From: Demequina gelatinilytica
GTDB taxonomy: Bacteria; Actinomycetota; Actinomycetes; Actinomycetales; Demequinaceae
Length of the DNA: 54,299 bases
Assembly: GCF_000971115.1 (NCBI RefSeq)
Contig: NZ_BBLV01000010.1
Location: 95,353 to 149,651, forward strand
Direction: 5' to 3'
The translations under genes were made by a program, and so were the position numbers. The notes below the pieces were generated by a model. The model ran no database searches. It was given only the letters and a program-made list of their open reading frames with translations, and was not told the origin of the DNA. Shown one piece after another: positions 36,539-44,042 of the stretch; within the stretch, counting starts at the first letter, position 1, and the number at the start of each line of letters is the position of its first letter.

Positions 36539-37434
36539 CGGCTCCCGTCGCCGACGGCCCGCAGGTCCTCGACGGCAAGGCCACCGCGGCCGCCATCAAG
36601 GGCGAGCTCAAGGACCGGGTGGAGGCGCTGCGCGCTCGCGGCGTCACCCCCGGCCTGGGCACGCTCCTGGTGGGCTCCGACCCGGGCTCGACCTGGTACG
36701 TCAACGGCAAGCACGCCGACTGCGCCGAGGTGGGCATCGCCTCCATCCGCGAGGACCTGCCGGAGACCGCGACGCAGGAGGAGATCGAGGCCGCAGTCGC
36801 GCGCCTCAACGCGGACCCCGCGTGCACCGGCTTCATCGTGCAGCTGCCGCTGCCTGCCGGGATCGACACCAACCGCGTGCTCGAGCTCATCGACCCGGAC
36901 AAGGACGCCGACGGGCTGCACCCGACCAACCTGGGCCGCCTGGTGCTGCGCATCGCCGAGCCGGTCGAGTCCAGCCTGCCGTGCACGCCCAAGGGCATCA
37001 TCGAGCTGCTCACGCGCCACGGGATCTCGCTCCGCGGCAAGGAGGTCGTGGTCGTGGGCCGCGGCACCACCGTCGGCCGCTCGATCGGGCTGCTGCTCAC
37101 GCGCAAGGACGTCAACGCGACCGTGACCCTGTGCCACACGGGCACCGCGGACCTCGCGTCGCACACCCGGGGGGCCGATGTGGTCATCGCGGCGGCCGGC
37201 GTCCCGGGCATCGTCTCCGGGGACATGGTCAAGGACGGCGTGGTGCTGGTCGACGTAGGCGTCTCGCGCGTCACCGACCCGGAGACCGGCAGGTCGCGCG
37301 TGGCGGGCGACATCGCGCCCGACGCGCGGGCGAAGGCCTCCTGGTACTCGCCCAACCCGGGCGGCGTGGGTCCGATGACCCGCGCGATGCTGCTCGCGAA
37401 CGTGGTCGAGAGCGCGGAGCGCGCGCTCGGCTGA
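36535..37434 (+). CDS. folD: Bifunctional methylene-THF dehydrogenase/cyclohydrolase
   Basis: It oxidises methylene-THF to methenyl-THF with NADP and hydrolyses that to 10-formyl-THF, the donor for PurN and PurH. The 299-residue product has [17 protein letters not shown] with the catalytic Lys (about 59), [13 protein letters not shown], the NADP loop [14 protein letters not shown] and the C-terminal [14 protein letters not shown]. It starts with a GTG overlapping the glyA stop, so the riboswitch controls both enzymes. A 17-bp terminator stem follows. Confidence 0.97.
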   Translation: MTAPVADGPQVLDGKATAAAIKGELKDRVEALRARGVTPGLGTLLVGSDPGSTWYVNGKHADCAEVGIASIREDLPETATQEEIEAAVARLNADPACTGFIVQLPLPAGIDTNRVLELIDPDKDADGLHPTNLGRLVLRIAEPVESSLPCTPKGIIELLTRHGISLRGKEVVVVGRGTTVGRSIGLLLTRKDVNATVTLCHTGTADLASHTRGADVVIAAAGVPGIVSGDMVKDGVVLVDVGVSRVTDPETGRSRVAGDIAPDARAKASWYSPNPGGVGPMTRAMLLANVVESAERALG

Positions 37435-37453
37435 CGCTTCACCGCCATGGTGC

Positions 37454-37493
37454 ACCGAGGGCCCGTCCGGGACGTTCCGGACGGGCCCTCGGT
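37454..37493. terminator. Terminator of glyA-folD
   Basis: A perfect 17-bp stem (37454-37470 with 37477-37493) and a 6-nt loop lie 19 nt after the folD stop. Confidence 0.8.
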
Positions 37494-37508
37494 GTCGGCG
37501 GGCGCAGG

Positions 37509-37514
37509 TACCGT
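37509..37514 (+). promoter_or_regulatory. -10 box of the exonuclease III gene
   Basis: TACCGT ends 7 nt before the ATG at 37522, with no ribosome site between, implying a leaderless message. Confidence 0.45.
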
Positions 37515-37521
37515 ATTCGCC

Positions 37522-38322
37522 ATGAGGATCGCTTCCGTCAACGTCAACGGCGTCCGCGCCGCCGCCAAGAAGGGCATGCACGAGTGGATCGCCGCGTGCG
37601 AGCCCGACGTCATCTGCCTCCAGGAGGTCCGCGCTCCGCTCGAGGTCACCGCGGGACTGGTCGGCGAGGACTGGCACGTGGTCGAGCAGGCGTGCGAGAT
37701 CAAGGGCCGCGCGGGCGTCGCGATCGCCTCGCGGCTGCCGCTCACCGATGTGGTCGCGGGCGTCGATGCGCTCGGCGGCGAGATGGGCGAGCCCGTGCAC
37801 ACGGGTCGGTGGATCGAGGCCACGGTGGACTCGCCGTCCGGACCGGTGCGCATCGTCTCCGTCTACATGCACTCGGGCACCGCGGGCACTCCCAAGATGG
37901 ACCAGAAGTACGCGATGCTCGACGCGATGACCGCGCGCCTCGCCGTGCTGCGCGAGCAGCACGACCGCGTGGTGGTGATGGGCGACATCAACATCGCCCA
38001 CACCGAGAACGACATCAAGAACTGGAAGGGCAACCTCAAGTCCGCGGGCTTCCTGCCCGAGGAGCGCGCGTACCTGGACCGCTGGTTCGACGCGGGCTGG
38101 GTGGACGTCCACCGTGCGCTCGAGGGAGTCAAGCCGGGCCCGTACACGTGGTGGTCGCAGCGCGGCCAGGCCTTCGACAACGACTCGGGCTGGCGCATCG
38201 ACTACCAGTACGCGAGCCCGCTGCTCGCGGCCAAGGCCACGTCGGTGCGTGTCGACAGGCAGGCCAGCTGGGACGCGCGTTGGACCGACCACGCGCCGCT
38301 GGTGGTCGACTACGCGCTGTAG
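37522..38322 (+). CDS. xthA: Exodeoxyribonuclease III/AP endonuclease
   Basis: This Mg-dependent nuclease cuts at abasic sites and trims 3' ends in base-excision repair. The 266-residue product has the EEP-fold motifs: the metal Asn in SVNVNGVRAA, the metal Glu in ICLQEVRAP (about 40), MGDINIAH with Asp and Asn, and the catalytic WTDHAPL at the end. RIDYQYAS is the family's RIDY segment. It ends directly against the convergent galactokinase-like gene with no gap. Confidence 0.95.
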   Translation: MRIASVNVNGVRAAAKKGMHEWIAACEPDVICLQEVRAPLEVTAGLVGEDWHVVEQACEIKGRAGVAIASRLPLTDVVAGVDALGGEMGEPVHTGRWIEATVDSPSGPVRIVSVYMHSGTAGTPKMDQKYAMLDAMTARLAVLREQHDRVVVMGDINIAHTENDIKNWKGNLKSAGFLPEERAYLDRWFDAGWVDVHRALEGVKPGPYTWWSQRGQAFDNDSGWRIDYQYASPLLAAKATSVRVDRQASWDARWTDHAPLVVDYAL

Positions 38323-39558
38323 TCAGACCTCGAGGAAGGTGGGCTGCGGGTAGCCCTGGGAGACCAGCACGGCATCCACCTGGTCGGCGATCTGCGCGAT
38401 CGCGTTGGTCCTCACCAGCGCGACCACGCAGCCGCCGAATCCCGCGCCGGCCATGCGCGCACCCAGCGCCCCGGCGGCGAAGGCCGAGTCGACCGCGAGG
38501 TCGAGCACCGGGGTGCTGACGCGGTAGTCCGCGCTCAGGGACTGGTGCGAGGCGAGCATGAGCGCCCCGATCTCGGTGAAGCGGTCATGCGCGGGGCCCA
38601 GGCCCGACAGCTCCGCGACGGTCGCCTGCACCCGCATGCTCTCGGAGACGATGTGACGCGCGCGGATGCGCGTCGCGTTGTCCTCGAGCGCGGCGACCCG
38701 GGCGAGAGCCTCGTCGCGCTTGAGCTCGCGCAGGGACGGCAGCCCCAGGACGTCGGCCGCACGCACCGCGGCGCGGCTGCGCCGAGCGTAGGCGTCGCGC
38801 CAGCCGTCGCGGCGCGGCCCCGTGTCGATGAGGAGCAGGCTCAGGCCGTACTCGTGGAAGTACAGCGGGTAGTGCGTGATGTGCGGCGGGGTCTCCGAGA
38901 AGTCGAGCAGCGCGGCCTCCCCCTCCTCGCAGCGCAGCACCGTGTGCTGGTCGAGGCGCCCGCACGGGAAGCCGACGTAGGTGTTCTCGGCCTCCCAGCA
39001 GGCCTCGGCGAGCTCGACCGCACCTGACTCGGTGTCGAGCGCGAGACCCCACACCCCATCGGCGGCGCGTCCGACCGCCGCGCTGAGCGCCACGGATGAT
39101 CCGAGGCCGGTGCCGAGCGGCAGGCAGGAGTCGATCGCGATGTCCATCCCGCCGATCGGGTACCCGCGCTCCGCCAGGGCCCACAGGACGCCCGCGACGC
39201 GCGAAGGCCAACCGTCGTAGCCGGGCTCGAGCGAGCCGAGCGCTCCCTCCCACCGCGGTCCGGGACCCTCGATCTGGTCGCCGTGCGCGGCGACCACGCG
39301 GATCGCCTGGTCGTCGCGTCGCCGGGCGGCGACGAAGGTCCGATGCGGGGTCACGGTCGCGAGCGTGAGACCGCCGCTGTAGTCCGTATGGTCGCCGACG
39401 ACGGTGAGGCGGCCGGGTGCGGAGACGCTCGCCTCGGGCTCACCCTCGAAGGATTCCGAGAACAGCGCGCGCACGCGGTCGGCGCCCTGGTCGAGGCTCC
39501 AGGGCTCGAGCCGACGAGGCGCGTCGTCGGGGGCGGGTGCTCTCACGGTCGCCATCAT
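38323..39558 (-). CDS. galK: Galactokinase-like GHMP kinase
   Basis: It probably phosphorylates galactose, or a related sugar, at C1. The 411-residue protein has the GHMP ATP loop PLGTGLGSSVALSAAV (about 155-170), the N-terminal substrate motif APGRLTVVGDHTDYSGG and the C-terminal MAGAGFGGCVVALV. The substrate motif is normally GEHTDYN, where Glu and the following residues hold the sugar; here the Glu is Asp and the Asn is Ser, and the ATP loop has Gly-Ser where LSSS is usual. No galT or galE gene is near. ATG 39558 is chosen; ATG 39555 directly follows. Confidence 0.82.
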   Translation of the reverse strand: MMATVRAPAPDDAPRRLEPWSLDQGADRVRALFSESFEGEPEASVSAPGRLTVVGDHTDYSGGLTLATVTPHRTFVAARRRDDQAIRVVAAHGDQIEGPGPRWEGALGSLEPGYDGWPSRVAGVLWALAERGYPIGGMDIAIDSCLPLGTGLGSSVALSAAVGRAADGVWGLALDTESGAVELAEACWEAENTYVGFPCGRLDQHTVLRCEEGEAALLDFSETPPHITHYPLYFHEYGLSLLLIDTGPRRDGWRDAYARRSRAAVRAADVLGLPSLRELKRDEALARVAALEDNATRIRARHIVSESMRVQATVAELSGLGPAHDRFTEIGALMLASHQSLSADYRVSTPVLDLAVDSAFAAGALGARMAGAGFGGCVVALVRTNAIAQIADQVDAVLVSQGYPQPTFLEV

Positions 39559-39626
39559 GCCAGGCCGGACATCTGGGTGCGAAAGCGGACATGCCACAAT
39601 GCGAGGGTCTAGCCGAGGAGGTCCTC

Positions 39627-40193
39627 ATGGCCCGCAAGAACGATGCGACCGCGCCCGAGCCGGAGGAGGCCCAGGCGGTCGACCCGACCGCGGCGGCCCC
39701 GACCCCCGAGGTCGTTCCCGCCGAGCCCGCGCCCGCGGCATCGTCCGTCCCGCCCTCCTTGCTGGAGAAGGTGCGGAGCAACCGCACGGGACCGCTCGCG
39801 GCGGGGCTGGGCGTCGCGTTCGCGGTGGCCCTGCTGCTCGCCGTGCTGGTGCCCAACGTGCCCAACCTCTACGCGCTCACGGTGCTGGGGCTGATGCTCA
39901 CCGCGGCGGTGGGCTTCACCGTCCGCTACCTGTCGCATGAGCGCGACCTCAAGGCGCAGGCGGTGGGCTTCGTGGCGACCCTGCTGGGCATCCACATCAT
40001 GGGGGTGACCGGCACCATCGACACCACGGGCGGCGGGCTGGACGGGCTGCTGGGGCTCATCGGCGCCGAGGCGCCGGGCTTCGACGATGCGCTGCTCGGC
40101 GCGCTCGCGACGCCCGCGGTGTCCGCGGGAGGCGTCCTGTGCGGGCTGATCGCCGCGATCATCGTCGGCTGGGGGCCGCGCGAGCGCGACTGA
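39627..40193 (+). CDS. Membrane protein with disordered acidic N terminus
   Basis: The 188-residue product has about 45 Ala/Pro/Glu-rich residues at the N terminus and then four helices (about 57-76, 80-99, 113-133 and 160-180). No family is recognised. A GAGGAGG ribosome site precedes the ATG. The gene is divergent from galK and ends at a strong bidirectional terminator shared with mrp. Confidence 0.65.
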   Translation: MARKNDATAPEPEEAQAVDPTAAAPTPEVVPAEPAPAASSVPPSLLEKVRSNRTGPLAAGLGVAFAVALLLAVLVPNVPNLYALTVLGLMLTAAVGFTVRYLSHERDLKAQAVGFVATLLGIHIMGVTGTIDTTGGGLDGLLGLIGAEAPGFDDALLGALATPAVSAGGVLCGLIAAIIVGWGPRERD

Positions 40194-40197
40194 GCTC

Positions 40198-40241
40198 GCC
40201 GCCGCCGCCCCGGAGCCGCGAGGCGCGGGGGCGGCGGCGGC
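40198..40241. terminator. Bidirectional terminator before mrp
   Basis: A perfect 14-bp stem of GCC/GGC triplets (40198-40211 with 40228-40241) and a 16-nt loop separate two convergent genes. Confidence 0.75.
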
Positions 40242-41366
40242 TCAGCGCTTGACGGGGGTGACGCCCAGCGAGCGGCCCGCGAGGCCGCGCTGACGCGAGG
40301 TGAGCTTGCGCGCGACCTCCCGCAGTGCCGAGGCGGCGGGCGAGCCCGCGTCGGAGACCACCACGGGAGTGCCCGCGTCGCCGGCCTCCCGCGCGGTGAT
40401 GTCGAGCGGGATCTGGCCCAGCAGAGGGACATCGGTGCCGAGCACCTTGGACAGGCGGCCGGCCACGGTGGCGCCGCCGCCGGAGCCGAACACCTCGAGG
40501 CGCGAGCCGTCGGCCTGCTCGAGCCATGCCATGTTCTCGACCACGCCGACCACCGACTGCGAGGTCTGCGTCGCGATCGCGCCCGCGCGCTCGGCGACGC
40601 CCGCGGCGGCCGACTGGGGCGTGGTCACCACGAGGATCTCGGCGTGGGGGAGCAGCTGCGCGACCGAGATCGCGATGTCGCCGGTCCCGGGCGGGAGGTC
40701 GAGCAGCAGCACGTCGAGGTCGCCCCAGAAGACGTCGGCCAGGAACTGCTCGATCGCACGGTGGAGCATGGGTCCGCGCCACACCACCGGCTGACCCTCC
40801 GGCACGAACATGCCGATGGAGACCGCCTTGACCTCGTGCGCGATGGGCGGCAGGAGCATGTCGTCGAGGCGCGTCGGCTGGCCCTGGACGCCCAGCATCC
40901 CGGGGATGGAGAAGCCGAAGATGTCCGCGTCGAGCACGCCGACCTTGAGCCCGTCCTGCGCCATCGCGGCCGCGAGGTTCGCGGTGACGGTCGACTTGCC
41001 CACGCCGCCCTTGCCCGACGCGATCGCGTAGATGCGCGTCATGTTGCCGGGCTGCGTGAACTGGATGACGGGCTCGGGCTTGCCGCCGCGCAGCTTCGAG
41101 CGCAGCTCGAGGCGCTGCTCCTCGGACATGACGCCCAGCTCGATGCGCACCTCCTCGACCCCGGCGACGGTGCGCGTCGCGGCCTCGACGTCCGTGGTGA
41201 TCCGCTCGCGCATGGGACAGCCCTGCGTGGTGAGATCGATGCCGACCACGGCGAGGGCGCCGTCGACCTCGACCGAGCGGACCATGCCGATCTCGGTGAT
41301 GGGGCGGCGGATCTCGGGGTCGATGACCTTCGCGAGGGCGTCGTGGATGAGCTCGGCGGTAGGCAT
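40242..41366 (-). CDS. mrp: Mrp/ApbC-type iron-sulfur carrier ATPase
   Basis: This P-loop ATPase delivers Fe-S clusters to apoproteins. The 374-residue product has an N-terminal MIP18/DUF59 domain (about 5-85, with PEIRRPITEIGMV and TTQGCPMRERI) and the deviant Walker A SGKGGVGKST (117-126), then DADIFGFSIPGMLG and LLDLPPGTGD. The CxxC after VENM, which binds the cluster in most Mrp proteins, is absent; the site reads ENMAWLEQADGSRLEVFG, as I remember for other actinobacterial members. The message is probably leaderless (TACGAT 7 nt before the ATG). Confidence 0.93.
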   Translation of the reverse strand: MPTAELIHDALAKVIDPEIRRPITEIGMVRSVEVDGALAVVGIDLTTQGCPMRERITTDVEAATRTVAGVEEVRIELGVMSEEQRLELRSKLRGGKPEPVIQFTQPGNMTRIYAIASGKGGVGKSTVTANLAAAMAQDGLKVGVLDADIFGFSIPGMLGVQGQPTRLDDMLLPPIAHEVKAVSIGMFVPEGQPVVWRGPMLHRAIEQFLADVFWGDLDVLLLDLPPGTGDIAISVAQLLPHAEILVVTTPQSAAAGVAERAGAIATQTSQSVVGVVENMAWLEQADGSRLEVFGSGGGATVAGRLSKVLGTDVPLLGQIPLDITAREAGDAGTPVVVSDAGSPAASALREVARKLTSRQRGLAGRSLGVTPVKR

Positions 41367-41373
41367 GGGGTCA

Positions 41374-41379
41374 ATCGTA
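41374..41379 (-). promoter_or_regulatory. -10 box of mrp
   Basis: TACGAT on the minus strand ends 7 nt before the ATG at 41366, implying a leaderless message. Confidence 0.5.
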
Positions 41380-41493
41380 GGCGCTCGGCCCGGGCCGGCT
41401 GCGCGGTCCGATTGCGCCTCGTCTGTCCCGTTCTGCTCCCGGCGGTGCGGGGGACGATGGCTCGAGGTGGTTCCGCCCCGACCTCGCGATCAG

Positions 41494-41499
41494 TACGGT
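41494..41499 (+). promoter_or_regulatory. -10 box of the leader peptide and membrane protein genes
   Basis: TACGGT ends 7 nt before an ATG at 41507 that opens a short coding frame. Confidence 0.45.
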
Positions 41500-41506
41500 G
41501 ACAGCC

Positions 41507-41551
41507 ATGCCATCAGGCATGACAGCGATCCAGAGGGGGGTCCATCCATGA
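41507..41551 (+). CDS. Possible 14-residue leader peptide, MPSGMTAIQRGVHP
   Basis: The frame starts at the expected transcription start of the TACGGT promoter and stops in the ATGA that contains the start of the next gene. Translation of a leaderless leader ending in ATGA would couple directly to the membrane protein. It is too short to judge by codon use, and the real gene may simply have a 40-nt leader with the GAGGGGGG ribosome site. Confidence 0.35.
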   Translation: MPSGMTAIQRGVHP

Positions 41552-42114
41552 CAGAGTTCGGCGCGCCCGGCGCGGCGCAGCAGCCCGATCCTTCCGCCGC
41601 GCAGGCGGCTCCGCCGGCGCCGTACGAGCCGCAGCCGTACGATGCGCCGCCCGCACAGCCCCAGGGCTTCGCGCCGTACGAGGAGCCGTCCGCCCAGGGC
41701 AGCGTCGGCATGGGGCTGCTGGTCGGCGCCGGTCTCGGCGCGGCCGCCGCATCCGTGTACGCGCTCGCGGCAGTGATGTCGGGGAGGGAGTTCCTGTTCC
41801 TCGCCGTGATCATCGGCGTCGCGGTGGCGTGGGGCATCCAGCGGTTCGCACAGCGCCGCAGCATCGCGCTCGGCCTCGCGGCCGTGGGGATCACCGCGCT
41901 CCTGTTCGTGGTCGCGGCGTTCGGCGAGGTCGCGGGGATGATCGCCAAGGAGTTCGACGTGCCGTTCTCCGACGCGCTCGACCTGGTGCTGGAGCTCCCC
42001 GGAGACGTGATCTCGACGTTGTTCGACGAGCTCCTCGACTACGTCTGGATCGGCGTCACGCTCGGCTACGCGTTCTTCCGCGGCGCCGGCCTCACCGGCA
42101 CCAAGGCCGCGTAG
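41548..42114 (+). CDS. Membrane protein with Pro/Tyr-rich N terminus
   Basis: The 188-residue product begins with about 55 residues rich in Pro, Ala, Gln and Tyr (PYEPQPYDAPPAQPQ), a disordered cytoplasmic tail of the kind often found on actinobacterial membrane and cell-division proteins. Four helices follow (about 55-77, 84-102, 110-135 and 165-180). No family is recognised. A GAGGGGGG ribosome site precedes the ATG, which overlaps the stop of a possible leader peptide. Confidence 0.65.
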   Translation: MTEFGAPGAAQQPDPSAAQAAPPAPYEPQPYDAPPAQPQGFAPYEEPSAQGSVGMGLLVGAGLGAAAASVYALAAVMSGREFLFLAVIIGVAVAWGIQRFAQRRSIALGLAAVGITALLFVVAAFGEVAGMIAKEFDVPFSDALDLVLELPGDVISTLFDELLDYVWIGVTLGYAFFRGAGLTGTKAA

Positions 42115-42126
42115 GGCTCGGGAGGG

Positions 42127-42666
42127 TCAGCGGCCGCGGCGCGAGCCGCGCCGCTGGTCCTCCGGCTCGTCCTCATCGTCCTCGTCGTCCCGCAGCTCGT
42201 CGCGAAGCTCCTCGAGCAGGCCGCGCAGCTCCGAGCGGACGAAGTCGCGCGTCGCGGTCTCGCCGAGCGCCTGACGAAGCGAGGCGACCTCGCGGGCCAG
42301 GTACTCGGTGTCGGCGAGCGAGCGGGCCGCCTGCTGACGGTCCTGCTCGGCCGCCACGCGGTCGCGGTCGTCCTGCCGGTTCTGCGCCAGCAGGATCAGG
42401 GGCGCGGCGTAGGACGCCTGGAGCGACAGCATCAGGGTGAGCAGCGTGAAGCCGAACTCCGCCGAGTCGAACCGGTAGTCCTCCGGACCCCACGAGTTCC
42501 ACGCGAGCCATGCCGCGCAGAACAGCGTCAGCCACAGCAGGAACTTGGGGGTGCCGAGGAAGCGCGCGATGCCCTCGACCACCACGCCCGCGCGGTCGGG
42601 GTTGCTCGAGCGGCGGCGGAAGAAGCCCCGCTCCGCGCCCTTGGGGCGATCGAGCCGGTCAGCCAC
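42127..42666 (-). CDS. DUF1003-family membrane protein
   Basis: The 179-residue product has two helices (about 42-62 and 72-95) followed by a long charged helical tail, probably coiled, that ends in an acidic then Arg-rich stretch. The core LLWLTLFCAAWLAWN and LTLMLSLQASYAAPLILLAQNRQ is the DUF1003 signature (function unknown). The GTG start overlaps the stop of the upstream MgtE_N/CBS gene by eight bases, so the two are co-translated. These two next to mrp form a common actinobacterial cluster. Confidence 0.88.
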   Translation of the reverse strand: MADRLDRPKGAERGFFRRRSSNPDRAGVVVEGIARFLGTPKFLLWLTLFCAAWLAWNSWGPEDYRFDSAEFGFTLLTLMLSLQASYAAPLILLAQNRQDDRDRVAAEQDRQQAARSLADTEYLAREVASLRQALGETATRDFVRSELRGLLEELRDELRDDEDDEDEPEDQRRGSRRGR

Positions 42667-43960
42667 GGGCGCCCCCCTTCGCCGCAGCGCCCTCCGAGTC
42701 GTCCTCGTCCATGTGCTCGCGCCAGTCGCTGGGGAGCAGGTGGTCGAGCACGTCGTCGATGGAGATCGCGCCCACCAGGCGGTGGTCGTCGTTCACCACC
42801 GGCAGCGCGAGGATGTCGTAGGCCGCCATGCGGCGCGCGACGATCGACAGGTGGTCGCCGGGGTGCAGCGGCGCGATCGCGGGGTCCACGAACGAGCCGA
42901 TGGACTCGTGAGGAGGCTCGCGCAGCAGCTTCTGGATGTGGACCAGGCCGATGTACCGGCCCGTGGGGGTCTCGAGCGGCGGGCGCACCACGAACACCAT
43001 GGAGGCCAGCGCCGGCGGCAGCTCGTTCTTGCGCACCAGCGCGAGGCACGTCGCGACCGACGTCTCGGGCCCCACGATGACGGGCTCGGTGGTCATGAGG
43101 CCACCGGCCGAGTCGTCCTCGTAACCCAGCAGCTGCTCGACGTTGCGCGCATCCTCGGGCTCCATGAGCTCGAGCAGGGCCGCGGCCTGAGGTGCCGGCA
43201 GGTCGCCCAGGAGGTCGGCGGCATCGTCCGGGTCCATCGCCTCGAGGACGTCCGCCGCGCGCTCCGAGCGCAGGGTGGACAGGAGGACGATCTGATCCTC
43301 CTCGGGCAGCTCCTCGAGCACGTCCGCCAGGCGCTCGTCGTCCAGCGCCGCTGCGATCTCCGCGGAGCGTGAGGGGCTCATCTCCATGAGCGCGGCCGCG
43401 AGGTCCGCGGGCTTGTGGTCCTCGAAGGCCTCGATGACCAGCGACGCGCCCTGGTTCTTGTCGCGTGTCGACAGCCCGGTGACCTGGTCGACGTCCACCA
43501 CGAGCGACTCGCCGCGACGCGAGAACCCGAGCACGCCCTTGCGGCGCTCGGCGCGACGCACGTAGAGCTTGGTGAACCGCCACGTCTTGGTGCGGTCCTG
43601 CTCGATCGCGATGTCCTCGATGTACGCCGTGGACTTGTCCTCCTTGAGCTTCACCGAGCGCTCGAACAGCTCGGCGATCGCGAGGGACTCCCCGGCGCGT
43701 GCCTTGAAGCGGCGGAGGTTGATCACGCCCGTGCAGATGACCTGCCCGGGGTTGATCGCGGTGACGCGGGTGAGGGGCATGAAGACGCGCCTGCGGCCGG
43801 GGACCTCGACGACCAGGCCCACGGCGGTGGGCGGCGTGCCGCCGGTGCGGCGGATCACGACGACGACGTCGCGGACGCGGCCCACCTCGTCGCCGATGGG
43901 GTCGAAGACGGAGGTGCCCGCGAGGCGCGCGATGTAGACGCGGTCGACTGCGGTGCTCAT
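42659..43960 (-). CDS. MgtE N-domain/CBS protein without membrane channel
   Basis: The 433-residue soluble protein has a PRC-barrel-like N terminus (about 10-150, two copies), an MgtE_N superhelical domain (about 180-285, with repeated ADVLEAMDPDDAADLL-type turns) and a CBS pair (about 290-420, SAGGLMTTEPVIV and AAYDILALPVVNDDHRLVGAISIDD). These are the Mg-sensing cytoplasmic parts of MgtE, but no membrane helices follow, so it cannot itself transport; it may regulate a partner, perhaps the co-translated DUF1003 protein. A TACTCT box 6 nt before the ATG implies a leaderless message. Confidence 0.9.
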   Translation of the reverse strand: MSTAVDRVYIARLAGTSVFDPIGDEVGRVRDVVVVIRRTGGTPPTAVGLVVEVPGRRRVFMPLTRVTAINPGQVICTGVINLRRFKARAGESLAIAELFERSVKLKEDKSTAYIEDIAIEQDRTKTWRFTKLYVRRAERRKGVLGFSRRGESLVVDVDQVTGLSTRDKNQGASLVIEAFEDHKPADLAAALMEMSPSRSAEIAAALDDERLADVLEELPEEDQIVLLSTLRSERAADVLEAMDPDDAADLLGDLPAPQAAALLELMEPEDARNVEQLLGYEDDSAGGLMTTEPVIVGPETSVATCLALVRKNELPPALASMVFVVRPPLETPTGRYIGLVHIQKLLREPPHESIGSFVDPAIAPLHPGDHLSIVARRMAAYDILALPVVNDDHRLVGAISIDDVLDHLLPSDWREHMDEDDSEGAAAKGGARG

Positions 43961-43966
43961 GGGCTC

Positions 43967-43972
43967 AGAGTA
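43967..43972 (-). promoter_or_regulatory. -10 box of the MgtE_N/CBS gene
   Basis: TACTCT on the minus strand ends 6 nt before the ATG at 43960, implying a leaderless message. Confidence 0.45.
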
Positions 43973-44001
43973 GTCCCGCGGGCGCGTCGGTCCTGGGACG
44001 T

Positions 44002-44036
44002 GGGCCGATGCGCGGAAGGGTCCCGCGCATCGGCCC
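44002..44036. terminator. Terminator of the decarboxylase gene
   Basis: A perfect 14-bp stem (44002-44015 with 44023-44036) and a 7-nt loop lie just after the decarboxylase stop on the minus strand. The stem contains the GATGCG/CGCATC core. Confidence 0.75.
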
Positions 44037-44042
44037 CACCTC

